NCBI RefSeq assembly: GCF_001436255.1
Contig: NZ_AZEI01000022.1
Coordinates: 63,557 to 119,811, forward strand
From: Lentilactobacillus rapi DSM 19907 = JCM 15042
Lineage (GTDB): Bacteria; Bacillota; Bacilli; Lactobacillales; Lactobacillaceae
Reading direction: 5' to 3'
DNA length: 56,255 nt
Each line of letters begins with the position of its first letter. Within the stretch, counting starts at the first letter, position 1. Positions 48,808 to 56,255 of the stretch are shown one piece after another. Below the pieces are notes generated by a model. That model made no database searches. It was not told where the DNA came from and was given only the letters and a program-made list of their open reading frames with translations. The position numbers were made by a program, and so were the translations under genes.

Positions 48808-50970
48808 TTACAGCTTGGAACTATGGAAGCCTTCTTCCAATTCGCTGATTGGCTTCTGGAACACTCGTCTCAATGGCGCGATCAGCAAGAACCCAACTGC
48901 AAACAGTGCCAGGATCAGCAACGAATGCCAGAAAACCGCCGGGATTGGGCCGGCAATGGCTTCACGGAATCCTTGGATTGCATACGTAAATGGCAGGTAA
49001 GGCGCTAAAGCAGCCAGGTATGGCGGAATGGTTTCCAATGGGTAAATGCCACCTGTTCCAAATAATTGGACGATCATCAACAAGACGCTAATGACCTTAC
49101 CGACATTGCCAAACATGTAAACCAACGTGAACATGATGATTGTAAAGACGATTGTTGCAGTATAGGCGGTTGCCAACATCGCCAAAACGCTGACCGGCCT
49201 GATGCCAAGAATCAGTAGCTCCCCAATCATGGTGAAGCTGGTTTGGGTGAGTGAAATTGAAAGGTAGAGCAATAATTTGCCCACGTATTTCTCAATCATA
49301 TTAGCTTTCGGGAATCGCTCATTCTTAGGGGTTCGATATTTCCAGGAAACAATCGTTGTCAGCAACAAAATTCCGATCCAAATTGATAGGGTCGTGTAAA
49401 ATGGGGTGACACCATACCCAAACTTGCTCATGTTATAAAGATCTGCTTGTTTGAGGGTAATGGGCGATGACAAGAGACTTGCTGCTTTAGGATTTTCGCC
49501 CAGTAAATTAATCAGGCGGTTCAAATTTTGTTCATTGATAAATTTAGTTTGGTCATTCAGATTGGTTAACTTGTCCTGAATTTCAGCCAATCTGCTGTGA
49601 ATTTGGTTGACTCGCGAAATTGATAGTTTACTAATCGAATTACCGGCAGTTGCCAGCGCGTTGAGTTGGGGCACTAGGCTGCGCAATGATTCTAGAACTT
49701 GATCATCACCGGTCATGCCAGTATCAAGCGTGTTACCCAGGTCGTCCAGGTTCTGACTGAGGGTATCATTGAACGCTGAATTTGCGTCATCAATGTTATC
49801 AGCGAGTTGGTCGCCGGTCTTTGACAGCTGAGCAACCAAGTGATTAAGGGACTTTTTAGAAGCACCCGAGTTAGCAGCGGATTTCAACGAGGAGAGGCTT
49901 CGTTGTTGTTGGCGAATATTTTTCTTGGCGTTACTCAGTGAGCGGATGAGTGACGTGGTTTGGTTGCTTGGCAAGATATTATTCACCACATCAATCACTC
50001 GTAATGCGTTGTTGATGTGGTCAACGGTGGTATTTCCAAGACTTTGCATTTGGTTGATTTCAGTTTTGAGCAGCCCATTAGTTGAAGTATCGCCAGTGCC
50101 AAGATTAGTCGCGAGTGATTGGAGCCGCTCGCCATCTGATTGGAGTTGGGTTAAGCCGTTTGCTAAATCACTGCGAGCGTTATCCAAAGTGGTTTTTGTT
50201 GATCGGGTTAAAGCTTTACCATGATTGACGACTCGCTGAAGATCGGTGATTTGCGCAGAAATTTTCGGCAAGTCGGTTTTGACGGTCTTCAAATACTGTT
50301 GCATGTCTTTTGAATCGCCATTGACCCGTCCAAGGTAGCCTTGAGTTTTCTTAATAGTCTTAATCGCATTGAGTAAGGATGATCGAATTTCCAAAATTTG
50401 CGGTTTGTGGGTATCCAGCTTTTCGCCGGCAGCATTCATTTCTTTCAAAGCCGCCTTACTGCTGATCTTGATAAAATTATCCCGAACCTGCTCAGTCAAT
50501 GTGTCTTTGGCTTGACCAGTGATCTTAGTGGCTGCCGGGTTCAACTTCTCATTTGATTTGTAAACGATATTTGGCTTTTGGGGATTCGTGGTGACCAGCG
50601 TTCCTAATTTACTTGAAAAATCGGTTGGAATCTCGATTAGGGCATAATATTTTCCTTGGTCAAGGCCGTTATTGCCTTGCCAGCTGTTGGTGATGACCCA
50701 ATGGATGTCTTGACTCTTCTTGAGTTGACCGACAATTTGTTTCCCAACATCAATTGATCGACCATTAACGGTGCTGCCTTCGTCGCCGTTGACCACAGCG
50801 ATCGGGAGTCGACTGGTATTTGCTTTGGAGTATGGATCCCAGGAAGCTTTGATATTAGGAATCGCGTAAATCGCTGGGATCAGACAAAAAGCCAGCAGGG
50901 TAATCCATACCGGCCGGCTGTGAAAAATTCGTTTAAAGTCACGTGTAATTAAGGTCAATATTGTTCTCAT
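48808..50970 (-). CDS. YhgE/Pip family membrane protein (720 aa)
   Basis: An ABC-2-like membrane protein of the family that includes lactococcal Pip (phage infection protein), B. subtilis YhgE and the type VII secretion protein EsaA. A first helix (residues about 18-38) leads to the signature LPIAVVNGDEGSTVNG (about 55-70), a long extracellular coiled-coil region (about 170-500, Gln/Asn/Leu-rich) and five to six C-terminal helices (about 535-705; RFPKANMIEKYVGKLLLYLS, IQLFGTGGIYPLETIP). Second gene after a small secreted protein (gap 18 nt); paralogous to the divergent 51811 gene. The transported or bound partner is unknown; no EsxA-type (WXG) gene was found here. Confidence 0.83.
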   Translation of the reverse strand: MRTILTLITRDFKRIFHSRPVWITLLAFCLIPAIYAIPNIKASWDPYSKANTSRLPIAVVNGDEGSTVNGRSIDVGKQIVGQLKKSQDIHWVITNSWQGNNGLDQGKYYALIEIPTDFSSKLGTLVTTNPQKPNIVYKSNEKLNPAATKITGQAKDTLTEQVRDNFIKISSKAALKEMNAAGEKLDTHKPQILEIRSSLLNAIKTIKKTQGYLGRVNGDSKDMQQYLKTVKTDLPKISAQITDLQRVVNHGKALTRSTKTTLDNARSDLANGLTQLQSDGERLQSLATNLGTGDTSTNGLLKTEINQMQSLGNTTVDHINNALRVIDVVNNILPSNQTTSLIRSLSNAKKNIRQQQRSLSSLKSAANSGASKKSLNHLVAQLSKTGDQLADNIDDANSAFNDTLSQNLDDLGNTLDTGMTGDDQVLESLRSLVPQLNALATAGNSISKLSISRVNQIHSRLAEIQDKLTNLNDQTKFINEQNLNRLINLLGENPKAASLLSSPITLKQADLYNMSKFGYGVTPFYTTLSIWIGILLLTTIVSWKYRTPKNERFPKANMIEKYVGKLLLYLSISLTQTSFTMIGELLILGIRPVSVLAMLATAYTATIVFTIIMFTLVYMFGNVGKVISVLLMIVQLFGTGGIYPLETIPPYLAALAPYLPFTYAIQGFREAIAGPIPAVFWHSLLILALFAVGFLLIAPLRRVFQKPISELEEGFHSSKL

Positions 50971-50988
50971 AGAAAAATTGAGTCCTCA

Positions 50989-51681
50989 TTAATTCAGACG
51001 ATCGAGCAATCCTTGGGCGAGGGCAAACACCTTGTCATTCAGGTTGTGAATGGCCACGACCTTTGGATAGAGTTTATTAATCCCTTGGCTAAATAAATAG
51101 TTGAGTTCCTGCCCGTCAGACTTGATCATCTGGATGATTTCATTGAGCTTGGCAATGTCGTCGTTGTTACTAATCGAATTCTTGAGATCACTCAGTTGAT
51201 TGAGTAAATCAGTGATGGTATTTGTCCGGTTCATGGATTCGAGAATTGAAATCAACTGATTCTTGTTGTTAATTGATAGCGTGTCAATCAGGCCAATGAT
51301 TTGGTTGACTTGTTGGCGTTGCTTGGACACATTCAGCATCCGAACTAAATGACCCCGCCAAATCCAGCCCTTGACCTTGCCATTACCATTCTTCACATAA
51401 TAATAAACTGCTTTGTTGCCATTTGCACGGGTAATGTTTGCTGACTTATAGGTATAAAATGTGGTCAATGGGTAATTGTCGGCATTGTGAGCTTTTTTCG
51501 TTAATTTGGCAGAGGTATACATATAACCGCTGACTGCCCGGTACGGATCCTTGGTCAAAGTTTTGGAACTGGTTACTTTGGCGGCTTTGGATTTGGCAGC
51601 AGTGGGAGTCGACTGTGATAGGCTGATCCCGGCAATAACGAGCAGGCCGATCAGCAATGATTTGATTAATGAACGTTTCAT
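50989..51681 (-). CDS. Secreted SH3-like/coiled-coil protein (230 aa)
   Basis: Signal peptide at residues 1-29 (LLIGLLVIAGISLSQSTPTAAK). Residues about 48-115 resemble a wall-binding SH3/GW-type module (SGYMYTSAKLTKKAHN, TTFYTYKSANIT, VYYYVKNGNGKVKGWIWRGHL). Residues about 118-225 are predicted helical, with heptad-like Leu/Ile (IIGLIDTLSINNKNQLISIL). No named family recognised beyond the module. SD AAGGAG. First gene of a minus-strand operon with a YhgE/Pip protein, suggesting that the two act together at the cell surface. Confidence 0.72.
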   Translation of the reverse strand: MKRSLIKSLLIGLLVIAGISLSQSTPTAAKSKAAKVTSSKTLTKDPYRAVSGYMYTSAKLTKKAHNADNYPLTTFYTYKSANITRANGNKAVYYYVKNGNGKVKGWIWRGHLVRMLNVSKQRQQVNQIIGLIDTLSINNKNQLISILESMNRTNTITDLLNQLSDLKNSISNNDDIAKLNEIIQMIKSDGQELNYLFSQGINKLYPKVVAIHNLNDKVFALAQGLLDRLN

Positions 51682-51722
51682 CTGTAAAATCTCCTTGGAA
51701 GTAAAAATGTATTGGTTAACTA

Positions 51723-51751
51723 TTGTTAATGGTTAATAGACGCGTTATTAT
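51723..51751 (+). promoter_or_regulatory. Promoter of the second YhgE/Pip gene
   Basis: TTGTTA (51723-51728), 17-nt spacer, TATTAT (51746-51751), within a region of GGTTAA/GTTAAT repeats that may hold an operator shared with the divergent operon. Confidence 0.5.
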
Positions 51752-51810
51752 CATTGTAATGCATTTTCGTGAAGAAAAAAACCGGTTATTCAGATTTTGG
51801 GGTACAAATT

Positions 51811-53976
51811 ATGGTTAAGAACATCAAGCTTATTTATCAACGGGACTTAAAATCAATTTTCAAATACAAGGCGGCATTGCTGACAATTACGGCGCTCTGT
51901 GTGCTCCCGTGTCTGTATACACTGGTCAACGTCAAGGCACTCTGGAACCCATACAATACCCAAGAGGTTAGCCGAATTCCAGTGGCGGTGGTGAATAACG
52001 ATCAGGGCGCTAAGCTGCAGGGAAAGCAGTTTAACTTTGGTGATAAAATTGTCGCGAATATGAAACAAAATCACCAAATTGGTTGGCGCTTCGTTGATTC
52101 CAAGACAGCCAAAACCAAGTTGCGGGCTGGCAAATACTATGCGGAAGTCGAAATTCCCAGCAATTTTTCTGCAGATCTGACGAGTATCACGTCCAGTAAC
52201 CCAACAAAGGCTCAAATCAATTATACTGCCAATACCAAATCCAGCCCAATGGGAGATAAGATTACTGAAACAGCAGCCAAAACACTGGTTAGTACGGTCA
52301 AAAAGCAGTTTGTGTATCAAGTCAACGCGACCATCTTTTCCTATTTAAATGTGGCGGGTGATAAAGCCAGCAGCAAGCAAGCTGAAATTTTGAACCTGAA
52401 GGATTTGATCATTTCTCTTGGTGACAGCATGGAATTGGCAACCGGGTCTCTTGGGGATATCAGTGATACCTCCAACAGTTTGGCGATGGCTTTTTCAGAA
52501 TTAAAGCCGGTGATTTCTGCCTCACAGAACGTCAATGTGGCCGGGACAATCGGCTCAACCAATGGCGAACTGATCAACTCAATTGATCAATCGGTGAATC
52601 GGTCATTTAATAACGTTGGCACAGAATTAAAAGGTGCCCAGGCCAATGCCAAGCGATTGGCTACCTTATCGAAACAATTGAGTGCGGCCAGCGCAGCTCA
52701 TAACCGCAGCCAGGTTAACAATTTGGCCGGCAAGATGGTTGCCCAAATTAATTTGGTGCGAGGACAGCTAACCCCGTTGATATCGTACTTAAAGACGGTT
52801 AACAAAAGTCACCCAACAACTTCAGTCACTAACTTGATTAACAGCTTAACCAGTGTTGAACAGCTGTTGAATACGCAACATCAACAGGTCACGGCATTGA
52901 AGCGAGGGTTGAATTCTGGGAGTACGGTCAATGCTGGTGCTCAACAACGCGTTGTGAACCATGCTTATTCGACAATGGCGAAGCTCAATGGCTCATTGCA
53001 GCAATACAATAATCACGTTCATAATGATCTGAACGCCATTCAGCGGCAATTGAATTCAACTACCAATCGGACGGCCGGCATCTTGAGTGATGTTAAAAAA
53101 GTCCGCAATTTAAACGAAAAATCTTTGGATACCGTTATTCGGGGTAATCAGCTGATTGGTGATTCGACTGGCAAGCTGGAGAATCAGTTGTTGCAGTACA
53201 AAGACGTGATTCTGAATGCCAGCAATCAATTGAAGCTGACCTCGGACAATAATATTGCGGATATCATCAGTGTTTTGCAAAACAACCCCAAGTTGATGGG
53301 AAATGCCTTGGCTGAACCCTTTAATGTGAAGGATGAAAATATCTATCCGGTGAGCACATTTGGATCTGCCTTTTCGCCGACTTATATGGCTTTGTCAATT
53401 TGGGTTGGGTGTGCCATGTTGGTGGCGGTCCTCCATACCAGCGTGCCCAAATACCATAAGTTTAAGAATTTAAAGCCTCGAGAAGAATATATTGGTAAAA
53501 TGTTACTGTTTAACACCTTATCAATGATTCAAACAGTCATTATTATTTTGACGACCGTCTTTATCCTGCACGTTCACGTGGAAAGTTTGTTCTTAATGCT
53601 GATGGTCGGGGTGGTGACATCACTGACGTTCTCGGTGATTGTTTACACGATGGCGTCGGTGTTTGGCAACCTGGGAAAGGCCCTAGCAGTCATGATGGTG
53701 GCCGTTCAGTTGGCCGGCAGTGGCGCCATGTATCCAGTCCAGTTGAACCCACTGATTTTTAGGATCATGCAGCCAATTTTTCCGTTTTCATATAGCGTCA
53801 GCGGCTTCCGGGAAGCGATCGGTGGTCCAAATGTTGGAACGGTTATTGTCGACTTTTCGGTCTTGATATGTATGCTGATCGGCGGATTGTTAATCGGTTT
53901 GTTCCTCAAGAAGTCACTAAAACGAGTGACCGATCGACTGTTAGGCGATTTTGTGAGAAGCGGAATTGGCCAATGA
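51811..53976 (+). CDS. YhgE/Pip family membrane protein, divergent paralogue (721 aa)
   Basis: Same layout as the 48808 gene product: first helix (residues about 20-38), the signature IPVAVVNNDQGAKLQG (about 54-69), an Asn/Gln-rich extracellular region with long helices (about 170-510), then five to six helices (about 530-700; AVQLAGSGAMYPVQLNPL). ATG 51811 behind GGGG is preferred: it aligns with the paralogue start; a GTG at 51769 would add 14 residues. The pair has nearly equal lengths (720 and 721) but has diverged widely, so a heteromeric complex is conceivable. Confidence 0.82.
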   Translation: MVKNIKLIYQRDLKSIFKYKAALLTITALCVLPCLYTLVNVKALWNPYNTQEVSRIPVAVVNNDQGAKLQGKQFNFGDKIVANMKQNHQIGWRFVDSKTAKTKLRAGKYYAEVEIPSNFSADLTSITSSNPTKAQINYTANTKSSPMGDKITETAAKTLVSTVKKQFVYQVNATIFSYLNVAGDKASSKQAEILNLKDLIISLGDSMELATGSLGDISDTSNSLAMAFSELKPVISASQNVNVAGTIGSTNGELINSIDQSVNRSFNNVGTELKGAQANAKRLATLSKQLSAASAAHNRSQVNNLAGKMVAQINLVRGQLTPLISYLKTVNKSHPTTSVTNLINSLTSVEQLLNTQHQQVTALKRGLNSGSTVNAGAQQRVVNHAYSTMAKLNGSLQQYNNHVHNDLNAIQRQLNSTTNRTAGILSDVKKVRNLNEKSLDTVIRGNQLIGDSTGKLENQLLQYKDVILNASNQLKLTSDNNIADIISVLQNNPKLMGNALAEPFNVKDENIYPVSTFGSAFSPTYMALSIWVGCAMLVAVLHTSVPKYHKFKNLKPREEYIGKMLLFNTLSMIQTVIIILTTVFILHVHVESLFLMLMVGVVTSLTFSVIVYTMASVFGNLGKALAVMMVAVQLAGSGAMYPVQLNPLIFRIMQPIFPFSYSVSGFREAIGGPNVGTVIVDFSVLICMLIGGLLIGLFLKKSLKRVTDRLLGDFVRSGIGQ

Positions 53977-54035
53977 CCTTATCGAAGCAGGTCTAACCTG
54001 TAGGCGGCCAAATTAAACTAAAGCCTTGATTATTT

Positions 54036-54232
54036 AAGTGAAAGCGGCTGGGAAATTAGTTGGTAAAGAGTTTATAAGGGTAACTTGGTTTTTTCTTTCT
54101 TATATTGATAAAATTTGCGACAAACGGCTGATCCCGGCCATTTAAGCAAAAAAGTAATGCATTCCAAAACCAGAATGCATTACTTTTTTCACTTAAATTC
54201 TGGGATCAAATCGCCTATTGTTCCAATCTCTG
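54036..54232. repeat. Gene-end hairpin repeat family, copy 3
   Basis: Very close to the full unit of copy 2: TTTATAA, AACTTGG, TTCTTATATTGATAAAA, TTGCGACAAACGGCTGATCC, then AAAAAAGTAATGCATTC paired with GAATGCATTACTTTTTT inside TGATCCC...GGGATCA arms, followed by TCGCC. Lies between convergent YhgE and spx-like genes. Confidence 0.8.
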
Positions 54233-54301
54233 AAATTAAAAGCCTTCTCAATCTTTTCAACAGCAACTCGTTTATTCATTCCACACCCAATAATGATCGA
54301 A

Positions 54302-54709
54302 CTACACTTGCGCGCCAACCTGATTATTCATCAATGCCTTGAGATTTTCTCTTCTTACTTCACGTGGTAAAAAGCTTCTGATATCATCCTCGCTGAAGCC
54401 AACTTGAAGTTGTTCATCGTTGTACATCATTGGGCGGCGGATTAGATCCTGATTTTTTACCATTAGATCGACTAACTGTGATACAGTTAAATCATCGATA
54501 TCAACTTTTAATTTGTGGTAAGCGTTACAACGGGTGGAAATGAGGTCCATCGTCCCGTTTTCTGTTAATCGAAGAAGTTTCTTAATCTCATCGGCGTTTA
54601 GCGGCCTGCGGGCAAGGTTTCTTTCCTTGAACTCGATCCCATGGTCGATAAGCCATTGGCGAGCCTGACGACTAGAAGAGCTGCTAGGTGCTACCAGTAA
54701 GTTCAACAT
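54302..54709 (-). CDS. Spx-family regulator without the CxxC switch (135 aa)
   Basis: An ArsC/Spx-fold protein that would bind the alpha C-terminal domain of RNA polymerase. Family motifs: ARRPLNADEIKKLLRLTENGT, DLISTR, IRRPMMYNDEQLQVGF and IRSFLPREVRRE. Spx normally senses disulfide stress with Cys10 and Cys13 in SPSCTSCR; here the same positions read APSSSSSR, so both cysteines are serine. The single remaining cysteine (in STRCNAYH) is elsewhere. ATG 54709 fits the 131-137 aa family length and has the SD GGGAGATGG. Likely a redox-independent Spx paralogue, perhaps regulated by level or proteolysis. Confidence 0.83.
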   Translation of the reverse strand: MLNLLVAPSSSSSRQARQWLIDHGIEFKERNLARRPLNADEIKKLLRLTENGTMDLISTRCNAYHKLKVDIDDLTVSQLVDLMVKNQDLIRRPMMYNDEQLQVGFSEDDIRSFLPREVRRENLKALMNNQVGAQV

Positions 54710-55053
54710 AAGAACCATCTCCCTTGGCAAACCGGTGAGAGTGTGGCAAAGGGTGCTGTGATCTCGGAGGGTAACTGACTTGAATAGTAAAGCGAGTTGG
54801 TTACACGGTAAGAATCAGCCCTTTGGAACACGTTTCAACAATATAGAGGCAGTGAATCATGTGACAAGTTTAGCCTCTATCCCCACATTTATCTTATCAT
54901 GAATATAAGAAAAAATAAATATGAAGGATTCTGGTATGGGTTTGATAACCCTTGATATAACTGGTATTTTGACGAGTAAAAGTTGTACCGTAAATTTAAG
55001 AATTTCATAATAAATACTGACAAAAAGTGACTTTAGTAAGGAGCAAAAATGAT
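54710..55053 (-). other. Intergenic region with a possible long leader of the spx-like gene
   Basis: No gene is seen. A hairpin with perfect 8-bp arms ATAGAGGC/GCCTCTAT lies around 54841-54880 and could be a terminator or leader structure; there is no T-run on either strand. AT-rich DNA at 54890-55030 probably holds divergent promoters, but no convincing hexamer pair was found. Confidence 0.4.
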
Positions 55054-56172
55054 ATGAAAATCGCTGGTTTTGGTGTTGAAGAATGGTTAAATAAGTGGGA
55101 AAAGTCGGCCACTTATGATATTTCGCAAAGTACAATTTCGTCAATGACGATGGCAGAAGCCCTGGCCCTTGATGGCAATGATGGCGCGAGTTTTTATGAC
55201 CTGCTGAACAGCCAAAAAATGAATTACGGTTGGATTGAAGGCTCACCTGATTTTAAGGCTGAAGTCAGTAAATTATACAAACACGTTGATCCGGATAATG
55301 TTTTGCAAACTAATGGGGCCACGGGGGCAAACCACTTAGCGTTGTATGCGCTGGTGGAACCTGGTGACCATGTTATTTCAGAATATCCATCTTATCAGCA
55401 GTTATATGACATTCCGAAGTCATTGGGCGCAGAGGTGGACTTCTGGCATATTCGTGAAGATAAGGATTGGTATCCGGATATTGCCGAACTTAAATCATTA
55501 ATTCGTCCGGATACGAAGCTGATTTGCTTGAATAATGCCAACAATCCAACCGGCACCCTGCTCGATGAGGCCTTCTTAAAACAGGTAGTCGCGCTTGCCG
55601 AGGAGGTTGGGGCTTATGTATTGGTTGATGAGGTTTATTTGCCATTGGATCACCCCGAAAACTTCACTTCGATTGTCGATCTTTACGATAAAGGGATCGC
55701 GACAAATTCGCTTTCGAAGACGTATTCGATGCCCGGCATTCGAGTGGGCTGGACGGCCAGCAATCATGAACTCGCCGATCGATTCCGAAAGTATCGGGAC
55801 TACACAATGATCTGCTGTGGGGTATTTAATGACTTGATGGCGACTTACATTTTGAAACATCGTGATAAAGTCTTAGCCCGCAATCGCCAGCTTGTCCTGA
55901 ATAATTTGAATATCTATAAAGACTGGATTGATTCTGAACCACGGGCAAGTGTTGTGATGCCCCAAGCGGTGTCAACCTCATTTCCAAAGCTGGATATTCC
56001 AGAAGACATTGAATCGTTTTGTGTCCAATTGTTGCAGGAGCAGGGCGTCTTACTGGTTCCCGGAAGCCGCTTTGATATGCCTGGCCATGTGCGTTTGGGA
56101 TATTGCGCTGATGAGGCAACCTTGAAAGAGGGGTTGAAGCGATTGTCTGAATTTTTGAGGCAATACGATTAG
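55054..56172 (+). CDS. PLP-dependent aminotransferase, class I/II (372 aa)
   Basis: A fold-type I aminotransferase: TNGATGANHLALYAL (cofactor phosphate region, about 86-100), NNANNPTGTL (about 161-170), DEVYLPL and the Schiff-base Lys222 in NSLSKTYSMPGIRVGW, with the C-terminal Arg in HVRLGY. ATG 55054 follows the SD AAGGAG. The substrate cannot be told from sequence; this subgroup includes aspartate- and related amino-acid aminotransferases. Monocistronic; an inverted copy of the gene-end repeat follows. Confidence 0.85.
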   Translation: MKIAGFGVEEWLNKWEKSATYDISQSTISSMTMAEALALDGNDGASFYDLLNSQKMNYGWIEGSPDFKAEVSKLYKHVDPDNVLQTNGATGANHLALYALVEPGDHVISEYPSYQQLYDIPKSLGAEVDFWHIREDKDWYPDIAELKSLIRPDTKLICLNNANNPTGTLLDEAFLKQVVALAEEVGAYVLVDEVYLPLDHPENFTSIVDLYDKGIATNSLSKTYSMPGIRVGWTASNHELADRFRKYRDYTMICCGVFNDLMATYILKHRDKVLARNRQLVLNNLNIYKDWIDSEPRASVVMPQAVSTSFPKLDIPEDIESFCVQLLQEQGVLLVPGSRFDMPGHVRLGYCADEATLKEGLKRLSEFLRQYD

Positions 56173-56177
56173 GCAGT

Positions 56178-56255
56178 TTGAGACTGGGAATAGGCGTTTT
56201 GATCCCAGAATTTAACGAAAAGAACCAATTATTCCAAAATCAGGAATAATTGGTT
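56178..56255. repeat. Gene-end hairpin repeat family, copy 4, opposite orientation, cut by the window end
   Basis: GAGACTGGGA, GGCGTTTTGATCCCAGAATTTAA and a hairpin AACCAATTATTCC / GGAATAATTGGTT (56223-56255). It is the reverse complement of the 3' half of copies 2 and 3, with a different inner stem; the rest lies beyond base 56255. Confidence 0.7.

Noticed and set aside
48808-53976. Type VII secretion locus
   Set aside because: YhgE/Pip proteins resemble EsaA, but no EssC-type ATPase, EsaB or WXG100 protein is present in the window.
54841-54880. tRNA or T-box element before the spx-like gene
   Set aside because: The hairpin lacks cloverleaf arms, anticodon loop and the T-box consensus.

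Overview
The window looks like chromosomal DNA of a heterofermentative lactobacillus, most likely a Lentilactobacillus-type species. This rests on moderate GC, Gram-positive Shine-Dalgarno sites in front of nearly every gene, sortase (LPxTG), MucBP and DUF5776-type surface proteins, a HrtRBA-like heme efflux operon, PRD-regulated PTS operons and an ISLre2-family transposase. No rRNA, tRNA or CRISPR array was seen.

Layout. 1-8 kb: cell-surface genes (an internalin/MucBP-like protein cut by the window start, a beta-helix LPxTG adhesin), a twice-frameshifted HigA-like antitoxin relic, and an ISLre2 element whose right end abuts the orphan C-terminus of another surface protein. 8-11.4 kb: an MFS exporter and an ABC exporter, divergent, with a structured 116-bp repeat between them. 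11.7-31.2 kb: a carbohydrate PTS island with (i) a fructose-type PTS plus D-allulose-6-phosphate epimerase, (ii) an ascorbate-type PTS operon that also carries transketolase, PTS Enzyme I and ribose-5-phosphate isomerase, divergent from a five-domain PRD regulator, and (iii) a second ascorbate-type PTS operon with UlaG lactonase and a UlaD-like decarboxylase, divergent from an RpiR regulator. Systems (ii) and (iii) converge on a compact type I toxin-antitoxin locus (29-aa holin-like toxin on the minus strand, antisense RNA on the plus strand).

31-40.7 kb: glutathione peroxidase with a large FtsX-like permease, two tandem secreted paralogues of unknown function, a HrtRBA-type heme efflux operon with two TGAC..GTCA operators, and a lone agmatine deiminase. 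40.9-48.7 kb: a P1B-type metal ATPase, an aldo/keto reductase, and a polyphosphate operon (degenerate Ppx fused to an HD domain, Ppk1, Ppx). 48.8-56.2 kb: two divergent YhgE/Pip membrane proteins with a small secreted SH3-like protein, an Spx paralogue in which both cysteines of the CxxC switch are serine, and an aminotransferase.

Two intergenic repeat families stand out. Family A/B (9385-9500 and 28219-28333) folds into the same helices with compensatory base changes in all of them, and copy B is flanked by a 9-bp direct repeat, so it looks like a non-autonomous mobile element that landed inside an operon. The second family (26.0, 40.7, 54.1 and 56.2 kb) sits at gene ends and has conserved arms around a variable hairpin that can act as a terminator. 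All function calls come from reading sequence and from family knowledge; no database search was run.
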